Source: Chryseobacterium aureum
GTDB lineage: Bacteria > Bacteroidota > Bacteroidia > Flavobacteriales > Weeksellaceae
Direction: 5' to 3'
DNA length: 64,000 bases
NCBI RefSeq assembly: GCF_003971235.1
Contig: NZ_CP034661.1
Coordinates: 4,712,001-4,776,000 of the forward strand
How positions within the stretch are numbered: the stretch's first letter is position 1; every line of letters starts with the position of its first letter. The notes under the pieces were generated by a model. The model was not told the origin of the DNA. It saw only the letters and a program-made list of their open reading frames with translations, and searched no databases. A program made the translations under genes and the position numbers. Shown here piece by piece: positions 42,893 through 52,459 of the stretch.

Positions 42893-43002
42893 GATAAAAT
42901 CAATTAATTCACTGCAAAATTAAACCCATTAAATATTGAAAAAGGAGAGCTGTAATAAAGGACTTGTATTCTGTAACGAAACCGGAAAGTTCTGAAGAAG
43001 AC

Positions 43003-43713
43003 CTATTTTCCGAATAGTTCCATGAGTGAATTTTTATAAGCATCTCCAATCTGAAGCTTCAAAAAAGCATGGTCTTCGGTAGGAATAGTAGTAATAATTT
43101 CGTTGGTAGAAAATACTTTAATGGAGGACAGTGCAATGATCTCCTTTTTGTTGACCTGGGCGAAATCTTTAGCAGGAAGCATTTCCAGCAGGTTTTTAAA
43201 ATTCAGGTTTTTTAAAACAATTGTAGTTCCGTCGCTAAGGATGATATCCTTATCCCGGCTGTCGATCTCAGAGGTTTTGATGTAGGAAATCTGTTCTGTA
43301 AAGATCACCGTCTTCCCAATATTGGTATTCCATTCGATGAACGCTTTTTTAGGGGGATTTTCTACCAGTTCTTTGGCTTTTTCAAAGGCCTGGATCAGTC
43401 TTTCCTTTTTAATGGGTTTTCTTACATAATCTACCACATTCAGATCGAAAGCTTCAGCGGCATATTCTTTATAAGCTGTTGTAAAGATGATTTTTTTGGA
43501 TCCTGAGATGATTTCAGCTACCTGAAGTCCTGTCATTCCGGGCATTTCAATATCCAGAATGCACAGATTACAGTCGAGGCTGTCTATTTCATTCAGGAAA
43601 ACTTTAGGGTCATTGAATGCTTTTACCACTTCTACATGGTCAATTTGTTCGCATAGAAGTTTTAAATAACTGATGGCCAGTAATTCATCATCCAGAATAA
43701 CGCATTTTATCAT
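43003..43713 (-). CDS. LytTR-family response regulator
   Basis: A 236-residue regulator. The receiver domain (MIKCVILDDELLAISYLKLL; phosphorylation Asp in NLCILDIEMPGMTGLQ; FTTAYKEYAAEAFDLNVVDY) is followed by a LytTR DNA-binding domain (IVLKNLNFKNLLEMLPAKDF, FAQVNKKEIIALSSIKVF). It overlaps the histidine kinase gene by 26 nt and is its partner. Targets are not evident. Confidence 0.93.
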   Translation of the reverse strand: MIKCVILDDELLAISYLKLLCEQIDHVEVVKAFNDPKVFLNEIDSLDCNLCILDIEMPGMTGLQVAEIISGSKKIIFTTAYKEYAAEAFDLNVVDYVRKPIKKERLIQAFEKAKELVENPPKKAFIEWNTNIGKTVIFTEQISYIKTSEIDSRDKDIILSDGTTIVLKNLNFKNLLEMLPAKDFAQVNKKEIIALSSIKVFSTNEIITTIPTEDHAFLKLQIGDAYKNSLMELFGK

Positions 43714-44461
43714 AGAATTCTCCTAAGTTGATTTTTAATTCCGCCGTAAAGACTCCGTTTTTTGAACTCCTTTCCAGTTGGTAATAGGTGCTGTAGATCA
43801 TTTTAAGCCTTTGATCAAAAGACTGGCTTCCAAAACCGCTTTTCTCCTTTTCCAGAATGTTTTTCAGTGACGCTTTATTGCTGACTTTCATGATGAAAAT
43901 CCCATTTTCAAGCTCCATATAAATGGAAATAAAAGAGTCCTGGGCTAAAAAATCTGTATGTTTGAAGGCGTTTTCAATAAGATCCACAGAAATCAGCGGA
44001 GCGAAGACTTTTTCTTCATACAAAGCGTCAGATTTGTTAATCCGTGATTTGATTCTGAAATCAAAAAGTGGATTGATCTTTATTTTATTGATCTCAATAA
44101 GGCTTAATGCGAAATTGAGCTCTTCTTTTGGGCTTACATATTTGTTATTGCTTTCATACAAAATATAATCCAGCACATTCGCCAGTTTATCCAGTGACAT
44201 ATACGTCTGGTAGGCATGAGACTGTACCGAATTCAGGATATTTTTAAACAAATGCGGATTCAGCTTTGTACCGATATGTTCCAGGCGGACTTCATTCAGA
44301 CGCTGTTCAATAAGTTTATTGGTTTCTGATAGTTTGGTGTTTTTCTGTTTCAGCTTCTGATTTTGGCTGAAAAGATAAATGCTGACTGTCAGAAACAGGA
44401 AAATGGCAAAAACCCCGATGAATATCAGATAGTCATGAATCATGTAGTAATTGCCTTCCAT
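43688..44461 (-). CDS. LytS/YehU-type sensor histidine kinase
   Basis: A 257-residue kinase with one N-terminal membrane segment (DYLIFIGVFAIFLFLTVSIY), a coiled-coil stretch, the phospho-acceptor LNPHLFKNILNSVQ, and an ATP-binding domain with the N-box LIENAFKHTD and a weak G-box near GFGSQSFDQRL. No periplasmic sensor domain of size is present. An alternative start lies at residue 7 (MIHDYLIF). Overlaps the response regulator gene. Confidence 0.9.
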   Translation of the reverse strand: MEGNYYMIHDYLIFIGVFAIFLFLTVSIYLFSQNQKLKQKNTKLSETNKLIEQRLNEVRLEHIGTKLNPHLFKNILNSVQSHAYQTYMSLDKLANVLDYILYESNNKYVSPKEELNFALSLIEINKIKINPLFDFRIKSRINKSDALYEEKVFAPLISVDLIENAFKHTDFLAQDSFISIYMELENGIFIMKVSNKASLKNILEKEKSGFGSQSFDQRLKMIYSTYYQLERSSKNGVFTAELKINLGEFYDKMRYSG

Positions 44462-44476
44462 AGCTTATGCAGAAAC

Positions 44477-44848
44477 TTATTTAAGTTTTTTAAGACCGTT
44501 TACGGTCACAGCTTCTTCACATTTTTCGAAAGTGATCTCGTAAGACGGATTTTTTTCAGGATACGTAATTAGATAATCCGGGCATGGTTTCTTTTGTGCA
44601 TGGCTGCGGTCGAAATCTACTTTTCCGTTGGTAATGATGCTGTCTTTAATAAATTTTTCATCAATCTTATAGGTAGTCATTGCATTTTTAGCTTCTTCGG
44701 AATATTTGAATTCCTTGGAAAGACTCTCAGCAATGACGCGGCTGTTCGGTAAATATCCGCTGCAGCTTGCCCCTTTTTTGTTTAAAATAAAAAATACGAT
44801 CAAAAGCCCCGGAACGAAGCCTATTGCATAAAATTTCAGTTTCTTCAT
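44477..44848 (-). CDS. Membrane-anchored protein of unknown function
   Basis: A 123-residue protein: one N-terminal membrane segment (FYAIGFVPGLLIVFFIL) followed by a periplasmic domain with three Cys (GASCSGYLP, KKPCPDYLI, FEKCEEAV). Resembles the DUF4258 group in outline, but this is not firm. The start codon shares its A with the end of ald, so it is translationally coupled to alanine dehydrogenase. Confidence 0.7.
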   Translation of the reverse strand: MKKLKFYAIGFVPGLLIVFFILNKKGASCSGYLPNSRVIAESLSKEFKYSEEAKNAMTTYKIDEKFIKDSIITNGKVDFDRSHAQKKPCPDYLITYPEKNPSYEITFEKCEEAVTVNGLKKLK

Positions 44849-46038
44849 TAGAAAATTAAAAGATTGATATCGTGGTACGTGAGTCCGAAACGGTCGCAGA
44901 TGATCTTTTTGGTATGTCTTCCTTTGTACATATATAAGCTCTGCTTCATTTCATTTTTGCGGATCAGCATGTTTTCAAAACCGCCTTCCTCGTCGTAATT
45001 TAAAATATAGGAAAGGAAGAAATTCGAGATGGCCTTGGTGGTCGTTCTCGGCATTCTTGAAGTAAGGTTGGGAAGTCCGCAGTGGATAACACCGTGTTTG
45101 ATGATGTAAGGATCTTCCATGGTAGTAAGTTCGGAAGTTTCAATCACTTTACCGTTGTCTATGGTAATATCAATGATGACGCTGCCTTTTTTCATTTTCA
45201 TGACCATATCTTCTGTAACGATAGGGGTCATATTCAGTCTTGGAAGGGCTCCGATGACTACATCTGCGCGTCTTAAGCTTTTGCTGAGTTCTTTGGGGTC
45301 AATAATAGAAGTCGGTACACGGCTGTCTACAATGGTATGAAGCCTTCTCAGCTTGGATAAAGAGTTGTCGAAAACTTTTACGCTGGCTCCGAGACCTATT
45401 GCCGCTTTTGTTGCAAATTCCCCCACAATACCGGCACCCAGAACCACTACTTCCGCAGGTCTTACTCCTGTAATACCGCCCAGCATTAAACCATTCGACA
45501 GGGCCAATAGTTCTGAAGCGTATAAAATAGAAACGGTTCCTGCAATTTCACCTACTAATCTTACCAAAGCCAGCTGTTTGTATTCATCAACGATAAATTC
45601 AAAGGCAATGGCATTTATTTTTTTCTCTGCAAGCTTTAAGAAATATTCTTTATCCCGAAGATTGATCTGAAGTGCCGAAACCAGATAGGTATTAGGTTTC
45701 ATATACTCTATTTCATCTTCTGTAGGAGGATTCACTTTCAGGATAAGATCCTGCCCGAAAGCTTCTTTAGGATCACTGGTGATCTTCGCTCCGGATTCGG
45801 AGTATTGTAAATCTGTAAAAAATGAACCCTGTCCGGCTCCAGATTCAATAATGATCTCATGGCCGTGCTCTACCAGCACCTGTACGGCGTCAGGAGTGAT
45901 GCAGGTTCTCCTTTCGTTGAGACAGGTTTCTTTAGGAATTCCAATGCTGAACTGTTTTCCTTTCTTTATAACCTCCAATTTTTCCTCTTTCGGCATTAAT
46001 TCTTCTTCTGTGAAAGGAGTAAAAATATTTGTACTCAT
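44848..46038 (-). CDS. ald: Alanine dehydrogenase
   Basis: NAD-dependent interconversion of L-alanine and pyruvate plus ammonia. At 396 residues it is normal. Landmarks: GIPKETCLNERRTCITPDAV near the N-terminus (substrate Arg and Lys region), KVNPPTEDEIEYMKPN, and the Rossmann motif VVVLGAGIVGEFATKAAIGLG. The bacterial form differs from saccharopine dehydrogenases by its TRMPRTTTKAISN end. A short membrane protein gene is coupled downstream. Confidence 0.93.
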   Translation of the reverse strand: MSTNIFTPFTEEELMPKEEKLEVIKKGKQFSIGIPKETCLNERRTCITPDAVQVLVEHGHEIIIESGAGQGSFFTDLQYSESGAKITSDPKEAFGQDLILKVNPPTEDEIEYMKPNTYLVSALQINLRDKEYFLKLAEKKINAIAFEFIVDEYKQLALVRLVGEIAGTVSILYASELLALSNGLMLGGITGVRPAEVVVLGAGIVGEFATKAAIGLGASVKVFDNSLSKLRRLHTIVDSRVPTSIIDPKELSKSLRRADVVIGALPRLNMTPIVTEDMVMKMKKGSVIIDITIDNGKVIETSELTTMEDPYIIKHGVIHCGLPNLTSRMPRTTTKAISNFFLSYILNYDEEGGFENMLIRKNEMKQSLYMYKGRHTKKIICDRFGLTYHDINLLIF

Positions 46039-46105
46039 CCTTAAATTAAATTATGTCTTACAGATTATTTTTTACACTCAATTAATGAGCAAAGATACAT
46101 AATAT

Positions 46106-46513
46106 TTAATCGAATGAAATTTCTCTGTTTTCACCCGTGTTCACAATACTCATTGTGTGGTACTTAAGCCCGTAAAGCTCCTCCTCATAGACTTCCGGCC
46201 ACTCAATAATGCATAAAAAAGCATTGTCCAGGTATTCTTCAATACCGATATCATAAACTTCTTCAATGTTTTTTAGGCGGTAAAGATCAAAATGGTAAAC
46301 TTTTCCTTTTTCAGTGGTATATTCATTGACAATGGAGTAAGTAGGGGAATTCACTTCATCCCTGCTCCCCATATTTTTAAGCAGAAATTGGGTGAATGTA
46401 GTTTTACCTGCTCCCAGATTTCCTTTTAATAAAAAAATATTATGTTTTAGCTGAGGAATGATGCTGTTTACAACTTCCTGCCAGTCTTCGATTGTATGGA
46501 TTGTATAATTCAT
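46106..46513 (-). CDS. tsaE: tRNA threonylcarbamoyladenosine biosynthesis protein TsaE
   Basis: The ATPase of the t6A37 tRNA modification complex with TsaB and TsaD. The 135-residue protein has Walker A GNLGAGKTTFTQ, NSPTYSIVNEY, a YHFDLYRLKNIEE stretch with the conserved Asp and IIEWPE. Its start overlaps by one base the end of the gene at 46513. Neighbours are unrelated. Confidence 0.95.
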   Translation of the reverse strand: MNYTIHTIEDWQEVVNSIIPQLKHNIFLLKGNLGAGKTTFTQFLLKNMGSRDEVNSPTYSIVNEYTTEKGKVYHFDLYRLKNIEEVYDIGIEEYLDNAFLCIIEWPEVYEEELYGLKYHTMSIVNTGENREISFD

Positions 46514-47118
46514 TATTTCTTTAAATTTTTAGAATATAAGTTGTAAAAATGTTTTGTCCTGTTTTTTGTTCTTTCAGGATTTCTGTAACGATTGTTTTTA
46601 ACTGGATTTTCATATAAAGCTAATATTTCAGCTATCTCTATTGGCTGTAAATCTTTAACTTCTTTATTAAATAATGATTTGGAAACATTTTCAATCCCTT
46701 TTCTATTTTCTAAAAAGTCAAAATTACGGAAATTAAAATTCAGGCAATCTTTCTGGCTGTAAGAATGTTCAATATATCTTGCTATAAGAAATTGATCAAA
46801 GGAAACTTTATTTTGATATTCTAATCTAGGAAAAATAGTATTAACCATCTGATTGCAAGGACATTCTTTTTTTTGAGAAGTTGGATTTATAATGGTATTT
46901 CCTAAGAAAGACCAGGAGTTTTGTGATAAAGATTTTGGATAGACTGTATTATAAAAGCTGTTGAAATTTTCTGGAAGTTTATTACTAGATCTAATATACC
47001 ATGTAATAACTCTTTTATCAGTTGTATTTAAAATATATCTACCACCTAATTCTACGTATAAGACAAATAGAAAGGCAACAAAAATTATAAATAATAAGAT
47101 TTTTTTTAAATACTTCAT
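46513..47118 (-). CDS. Membrane-anchored protein resembling the C-terminal half of a GT51 transglycosylase
   Basis: A 201-residue protein: an N-terminal membrane anchor (LLFIIFVAFLFVLYVELGG), then a region whose end, ENVSKSLFNKEVKDLQPIEI followed by LALYENPVKNNRYRNPERT, resembles the part of penicillin-binding protein transglycosylase domains after the active site (YFGK..., NPxRNPE). The catalytic Glu motifs EDxxFxxHxG are not recognisable, so it may be inactive or a binding protein. The link is weak. Confidence 0.6.
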   Translation of the reverse strand: MKYLKKILLFIIFVAFLFVLYVELGGRYILNTTDKRVITWYIRSSNKLPENFNSFYNTVYPKSLSQNSWSFLGNTIINPTSQKKECPCNQMVNTIFPRLEYQNKVSFDQFLIARYIEHSYSQKDCLNFNFRNFDFLENRKGIENVSKSLFNKEVKDLQPIEIAEILALYENPVKNNRYRNPERTKNRTKHFYNLYSKNLKK

Positions 47119-47159
47119 AAAGATAAATCGTTCTTCAAAAATAATGATTTATGAGTTTT

Positions 47160-47285
47160 TATGTGAGGTTAGAAGCTAGAAATTAGAAATTAGTGGCTGG
47201 CCTCCAACCTCAATAAATCGAATTTTAAACCTCCTTTCTCAAACACTCTCCAACTCTAAAACCCTCTAACTCTCAAACTCTTCCA
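47160..47285. repeat. Low-complexity GTTAGAAGCTAG / CTCTCCAACTC repeat
   Basis: Gap upstream of dnaG. GTTAGAAG-type words are followed by CTCTCCAACTCTAAAACCCTC and CTCTCAAACTC words of the dispersed family. No gene seen. Confidence 0.55.
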
Positions 47286-47315
47286 ATTTCCCCATAAATT
47301 ACTTAATTTTACACC

Positions 47316-49301
47316 ATGATTTCCAAACAGACCATTGATAAAATATTCTCTACGATCCGCGTTGAAGAGATTGTGGGAGAGTACGTGCAGTTGAAAAGGG
47401 CAGGGTCTAACTATAAAGGACTCAGTCCGTTTCATGAAGAAAAGTCTCCAAGTTTTGTGGTTTCACCAAGCAAACAGATCTGGAAAGATTTCTCTACAGG
47501 CAAAGGGGGAACTGCGATCTCTTTTCTCATGGAAATCGAGAATTTTACTTATCCGGAGGCGCTTCGGCATGCTGCAAAAAAATACGGAATTGAAATTGAA
47601 GAAGATCAGCGTGAAATTTCTGAGGAGGCCAAAAATGCCCAGACTGAAAAAGATCTTTTATACAAGATCCACGAGGTAGCCAATACCTATTTTCAGGAGA
47701 TTCTTTGGGATGATCATGAAGGCAGAAGCATAGGGCTTTCCTATTTCAAAGAAAGAGAACTGAAGGATGATATTATCAGAAAATTCCAGCTGGGATACTC
47801 TCCGGAAAAGAAAAATGCTTTTACGGCATATGCTCTGGAAAAAGGCTATAACAAAGAAATTCTTGAAAAATCCGGGCTTTCTATTTTTCCCGAAAATACA
47901 CCGGCAGGAGTAGATCGTTTCAGAGAAAGGGTCATTTTCCCCATTCACAGCTTTTCGGGGAGGGTTTTAGGGTTTGGGGCAAGGATTCTCAAGAATAATG
48001 TTAAAACAGCAAAATACCTCAATTCACCGGAAACCGAGATTTATCATAAATCGAATGTTCTTTATGGATTAAACCAAAGCAAACAGGCGATTTCAAGAAA
48101 AAATGCCTGTCTTTTGGTGGAAGGGTATATGGATGTGATTTCACTTCATATGTCCGGGATCGAAAATGTGGTAGCCAGCTCAGGAACGTCTTTGACAACT
48201 GAGCAGATTAAACTGATTAAGAGGCTTACGGAGAACGTAACCATTCTTTTTGATGGTGATAATGCCGGTATCAAGGCCAGTTTCCGAAGTATTGATATGC
48301 TCCTTACAGAAGGAATGAACATCCGTGTACTGCTTTTCCCGGATGGAGATGACCCGGATTCCTTTGCCAGAAAACATCCGCAGGATTACGTTGAAAAGTA
48401 CATCGAAAATGAGGCGATGGATTTCATCGATTTTAAAGCGGAAATCCTGTTAAAAGACATCGGAAACGATCCTATTAAAAAGGCGGAAGCCATAAGGGAT
48501 ATTGTAAAATCGGTTTCCTTTGTACAGAACGCGCTGAAAAGAGAAGTTTATCTGAAAGAGGTTTCCAATAAATTCGGACTTTCCGAGCAGAGTCTTTTCA
48601 ATGAACTGGATGTTCAGAAACAGATCACACAGAACCAGACCCATCATGTTCAGCAGCAGAAGGAGAAAGCAGCCGCCCCGAAAATGGAGATTGTTCCTCC
48701 GGATAAAGAGAAAGAAGATCCTTTTCTTTATGACGTACTGTTCATGGAGAATAAACTTGTGGAGCACATGCTGGCATTTGGCGATATAATTCTGAAACGT
48801 AGAAATGAACAGGGTGAAGACTATCAGATTACAGTAATTGAAGAAATTCTTCATCATTTTGAAGAAGAACAATATACGTTTTTAGTTAAAGGTAATGAAA
48901 TCATTATCACTCAGGTGAGGGAAGGAATTCAGAAAGATGAGCTCAGAAGCGGAAATTTTTTTGTATCTTTTATGGATGAAGAGATTACCACAAAGGTTGT
49001 GGATGCCTTGATTCCCTTGGATGAGCTTGAAAACTGGGCGTCCAGAAATATTTATCCTCCCAATTACGGAGATAAAGTGGCAGATCAGATCCAGGGAGAT
49101 GTTTTATTGCACAAATACAGGTATATTGATTATTTAATCAAAGAAACAGATAAAGAACTGGACCTGTATCGGGATACTGATGAAGCAAAGTATTACGAGC
49201 TGATCAAAAAGATTACTTTACTGAAGCAGGCTTCAATGCGTCTGAGCAATATTATAGAATATTCACCTATCAAAGGCATTTATGTAGATCGTAAGAGATG
49301 A
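47316..49301 (+). CDS. dnaG: DNA primase, lacking zinc-ligand cysteines
   Basis: Makes RNA primers for DNA replication. The 661-residue protein has the N-terminal CHC2-like zinc-binding domain region, TOPRIM core (LLVEGYMDVISLHMSG; LFDGDNAGIKAS with the metal Asp residues) and a C-terminal helicase-interaction part. In the zinc-domain region the usual CPFH reads LSPFH and the CFGCG pair reads DFSTG, so three of four metal ligands are gone. This is seen across Bacteroidota DnaG and is not a local mutation. Upstream is low-complexity repeat DNA. Confidence 0.95.
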   Translation: MISKQTIDKIFSTIRVEEIVGEYVQLKRAGSNYKGLSPFHEEKSPSFVVSPSKQIWKDFSTGKGGTAISFLMEIENFTYPEALRHAAKKYGIEIEEDQREISEEAKNAQTEKDLLYKIHEVANTYFQEILWDDHEGRSIGLSYFKERELKDDIIRKFQLGYSPEKKNAFTAYALEKGYNKEILEKSGLSIFPENTPAGVDRFRERVIFPIHSFSGRVLGFGARILKNNVKTAKYLNSPETEIYHKSNVLYGLNQSKQAISRKNACLLVEGYMDVISLHMSGIENVVASSGTSLTTEQIKLIKRLTENVTILFDGDNAGIKASFRSIDMLLTEGMNIRVLLFPDGDDPDSFARKHPQDYVEKYIENEAMDFIDFKAEILLKDIGNDPIKKAEAIRDIVKSVSFVQNALKREVYLKEVSNKFGLSEQSLFNELDVQKQITQNQTHHVQQQKEKAAAPKMEIVPPDKEKEDPFLYDVLFMENKLVEHMLAFGDIILKRRNEQGEDYQITVIEEILHHFEEEQYTFLVKGNEIIITQVREGIQKDELRSGNFFVSFMDEEITTKVVDALIPLDELENWASRNIYPPNYGDKVADQIQGDVLLHKYRYIDYLIKETDKELDLYRDTDEAKYYELIKKITLLKQASMRLSNIIEYSPIKGIYVDRKR

Positions 49302-49412
49302 TTGGGCGTCAGGTTTTTTGATATTCTGTGACAAAAAGTCCTATAAAATTTTAGGAATAAATATTGTAATTTAAACTTCGAGAATATTTTAAAAATAATA
49401 CATAATAGAAAT

Positions 49413-50099
49413 ATGGACATTAAAAAAGAATTCAGAGATTTCTCTGTAAAACATTTAGGAAACAACGGTTTGGTTACCGATCAGTATATGGGTATGTATG
49501 GCCCAACGAATCTTACTCCGTACATCATGGAAGAAAGAAGATTAAACGTGGCTCAGATGGACGTTTTCTCCCGTCTGATGATGGACAGAATTATCTTCCT
49601 GGGAACAGGTATTGATGATCAGGTAGCAAACATCGTTACGGCACAGCTTTTATTCTTGGAAAGCGCAGATCCGTCAAAAGATATCCAGATCTATATCAAC
49701 TCTCCTGGGGGGAGCGTATATGCGGGGTTAGGTATTTATGACACGATGCAGATCATCAAGCCGGATGTAGCAACGATCTGTACAGGGATGGCTGCTTCCA
49801 TGGGAGCTGTATTATTGGTTGCCGGAGAAAAAGGAAAACGTTCTGCACTTAAGCATTCAAGAGTTATGATTCACCAGCCTTCAGGAGGTGCACAGGGGGT
49901 AGCTTCTGATATGGAGATCAACCTGAGAGAGATGCTTAAACTGAAGCAGGAGCTTTACGAAATCATTGGTCATCACTCAGGACAAACGTATGAGTGGGTA
50001 GAAAAATCTTCTGACAGAGATTACTGGATGACTTCTGAAGAAGCTAAAGGCTACGGAATGGTAGATGAGGTTTTACAAAGATCTACAGAGAAAAAATAA
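49413..50099 (+). CDS. clpP: ATP-dependent Clp protease proteolytic subunit
   Basis: The serine peptidase chamber of ClpXP/ClpAP. The 228-residue protein has the catalytic Ser in CTGMAASMGAVLL, His in SRVMIHQPSGGAQG and a later Asp; GSVYAGLGIYDTMQ is the family strand. The N-terminus is slightly longer than in E. coli and may be processed. No clpX gene is adjacent. A terminator follows. Confidence 0.96.
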   Translation: MDIKKEFRDFSVKHLGNNGLVTDQYMGMYGPTNLTPYIMEERRLNVAQMDVFSRLMMDRIIFLGTGIDDQVANIVTAQLLFLESADPSKDIQIYINSPGGSVYAGLGIYDTMQIIKPDVATICTGMAASMGAVLLVAGEKGKRSALKHSRVMIHQPSGGAQGVASDMEINLREMLKLKQELYEIIGHHSGQTYEWVEKSSDRDYWMTSEEAKGYGMVDEVLQRSTEKK

Positions 50100-50116
50100 T
50101 TGATTGCAAGATCATA

Positions 50117-50150
50117 AGAAACCGCACCCATCTGGTGCGGTTTTTTTGTT
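50117..50150 (+). terminator. Terminator after clpP
   Basis: AAACCGCACC pairs with GGTGCGGTTT (10 bp, loop CATCT), then a T-run. Confidence 0.88.
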
Positions 50151-50291
50151 GGATTATGACAAAAACTAAAAAATTTTAATCATTAATAGATAATCAGCCC
50201 ACTTTTCGGATACGAATGTTAAAATACAATTATCATTATATTCAAGATCAGTTTACAATCAATTGATAGATTCGCAGCCATAAAATAGCCT

Positions 50292-51560
50292 ATGAAAAAA
50301 TTACTATGGTCTGTTGGAGTACTGGCAGTGCTGGCTTCATGCAAAAGTGATGATGAGACAGCAATAACCAATCAGGATATTAACTATTCCAAACTGCCTC
50401 AGGAATTTCCATTTACAAAACTGGCCACCATCAATGGGGTAGATGTGATAAACGGTGGATTTGGCTCCGGCGCAGCCGCCCATCCTACAAGGAAAGGGGA
50501 ATTCTATGTCATTACAGACAGAGGACCTAATACAGACTTTCAGAATGGAAAAAAGTTTCTGGCCCCGAATTTTACCCCAACTATTATGCATTTTAAAATT
50601 AATGCTGACGGCAATATAGAAGTAATCAAATATATTAAGCTTAAAAATCCATCCGGACAGCCTATTACGGGTCTTCCAAACCCTGTAGGAATGGGAAGTA
50701 CCGGAGAAGTTGCTTACGATGCTTCCGGAAATGTCTTGGGTACGGATAAATATGGGTTAGACAGCGAAAGTATTGTTGCGGCAGCTGACGGTACCTTTTG
50801 GGTTTCTGATGAATATGGTCCGCACATTGTACATTACAGCGCAGACGGAATAGAAATGGAAAGAATAAGCCCGATTGGTGTCAATACAGGAACAAGGAAA
50901 CTACCGGCTGTTTTGGCTAAAAGAAGAGCCAACAGAGGTATGGAAGGACTTTGCATGACTCCTGATGGAAGAACACTGGTAGGGACCATACAGTCGATGA
51001 TGTTTGTACCCAGCAAAGCATTGGCAACCAATACCACTTTAACAAGAATTGTCACTTTTGATATTATTACAGGGCAGACCAAACAGTTTTTATATAAACA
51101 GGACGGAGGAGCTTCTGATTCGGTATGTGATATTACCGCATTAAGCAACAATGAATTCTTAGTAATTGAAAGAGATGGTAATTTCGGTTCTCAGGGAGGG
51201 ATAAAAAAAGTATATCGAATTAATCTGAGTAATGCTACTGATGTAAATGGTGCTGATCTTACGGCCGTGGATGGGATGAAAGTGAATGGAAAAGCTTTGG
51301 AACAATGTACGTGGGATGAAATTACCAATGCAGGGATAAAGGCGGTTACCAAAACATTAGCCGTAGATCTGGTGGCAAAACTGGGCTACGAACATGATAA
51401 ATTTGAGGGAATTGTTTATTTAGGAAATAATAAACTGGCTGTTTTCAATGATGATGATTTTGGAGTAGTGGATGACGGAAACGGAAATCCTAAAGCGAAG
51501 GTTTTACCTAAAACAGGTAAAGTAGACAAAGGAACAATGTATATAGTCGATATTCAATAA
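50292..51560 (+). CDS. Lipoprotein of the phytase-like esterase family
   Basis: A 422-residue lipoprotein: signal peptide with lipobox LASC at residues 14-17, then a beta-propeller-like domain of the esterase-like phytase group (FYVITDRGPNTDFQ, DSESIVAAADGTFWVSDEYG, PDGRTLVGTIQSMM, FEGIVYLGNNKLAVFNDDDFG). The Asp/Asn-rich DRGPN and DEYGPH motifs suggest Ca2+-assisted phosphate-ester chemistry. Real activity is unknown. Confidence 0.85.
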   Translation: MKKLLWSVGVLAVLASCKSDDETAITNQDINYSKLPQEFPFTKLATINGVDVINGGFGSGAAAHPTRKGEFYVITDRGPNTDFQNGKKFLAPNFTPTIMHFKINADGNIEVIKYIKLKNPSGQPITGLPNPVGMGSTGEVAYDASGNVLGTDKYGLDSESIVAAADGTFWVSDEYGPHIVHYSADGIEMERISPIGVNTGTRKLPAVLAKRRANRGMEGLCMTPDGRTLVGTIQSMMFVPSKALATNTTLTRIVTFDIITGQTKQFLYKQDGGASDSVCDITALSNNEFLVIERDGNFGSQGGIKKVYRINLSNATDVNGADLTAVDGMKVNGKALEQCTWDEITNAGIKAVTKTLAVDLVAKLGYEHDKFEGIVYLGNNKLAVFNDDDFGVVDDGNGNPKAKVLPKTGKVDKGTMYIVDIQ

Positions 51561-51577
51561 TTAGATTTTTTTAACAG

Positions 51578-51608
51578 AAAACGGCGGAATCGAAGATTCC
51601 GCCGTTTT
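51578..51608. terminator. Bidirectional terminator between the phytase-like gene and tpiA
   Basis: AAAACGGCGGAATC pairs with GATTCCGCCGTTTT (14 bp, loop GAA), with A/T runs on both sides. Serves the plus-strand gene and tpiA. Confidence 0.88.
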
Positions 51609-51638
51609 TATTTATAATATTGAAAATTCAATTTACAA

Positions 51639-52400
51639 TTATGAATTAAAAGCTTCGATAATTTTAGAGAAATCCTCTAATTTCAAAGCAGCCCCACCGA
51701 TAAGCCCTCCGTCGATATCCGGCTGAGAGAAAATTTCTTTAGCATTATCCGGTTTTACAGAACCTCCGTAAAGGATAGAAACTTCGTCAGCAACTTCCTG
51801 TCCGTATTTTGCCGCAATAATGTTTCTGATGTGGGCATGGATTTCCTGAGCCTGCTCCGGGCTTGCCGTTTCTCCTGTTCCAATAGCCCAAACCGGTTCG
51901 TAAGCAATCACTACTTTTTTAATCTCTTCAGCAGAAAGCGTGAAAAGAGCTGCTTCAGTCTGATTTTTTACCACCTCAAGATGCTGTCCTGCTTTTCTTT
52001 GCTCAAGAGTTTCTCCATTACAGTAAACAGGAATAAGCCCTTTATCAAGCGCTAATTTGATCTTTCTGTTACAGTGAGCATCAGTTTCGCCGTGGTATTG
52101 TCTTCTTTCAGAATGCCCGATTAGTGAACCTGTTGCATCAATAGATTCCAGCATATCTGCGGAAATTTCACCTGTGTAAGCACCGCTTTCATGCTCACTC
52201 ATATCTTGGGAAAATACTCCAATTTCATCTTTTTCAAAGATGTCTTTTGCCATCATTAAGTATAATGACGGAGGAGCAATCCAAACCTCACAATTGGAAG
52301 CATTATTATTTTTATAGCTTAGTAACTGAATCATCAATTGTTGTGCATCAATTACATTTTTGTTCATTTTCCAGTTTCCTGCAACTATTTTTCTTCTCAT
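51639..52400 (-). CDS. tpiA: Triose-phosphate isomerase
   Basis: Interconverts glyceraldehyde 3-phosphate and dihydroxyacetone phosphate. The 253-residue protein has the substrate Lys in GNWKMNKN, electrophile His in GHSERR, catalytic Glu in AYEPVWAIGTG, and phosphate loop LYGGSVKPDNA. A normal enzyme. Part of the conserved tpiA-TerB-like-DoxX-DUF1599 neighbourhood beside folP. Confidence 0.97.
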   Translation of the reverse strand: MRRKIVAGNWKMNKNVIDAQQLMIQLLSYKNNNASNCEVWIAPPSLYLMMAKDIFEKDEIGVFSQDMSEHESGAYTGEISADMLESIDATGSLIGHSERRQYHGETDAHCNRKIKLALDKGLIPVYCNGETLEQRKAGQHLEVVKNQTEAALFTLSAEEIKKVVIAYEPVWAIGTGETASPEQAQEIHAHIRNIIAAKYGQEVADEVSILYGGSVKPDNAKEIFSQPDIDGGLIGGAALKLEDFSKIIEAFNS

Positions 52401-52459
52401 AAGATTTTAATATAGATTTATTTATTCTTTAATGTAAGTTCTTGAAATTTATTTAGCGC

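Noticed and set aside
47316..49301. Damaged zinc finger in dnaG
   Set aside because: Loss of the Cys ligands is shared by Bacteroidota primases as a lineage trait, so it is not a local defect.
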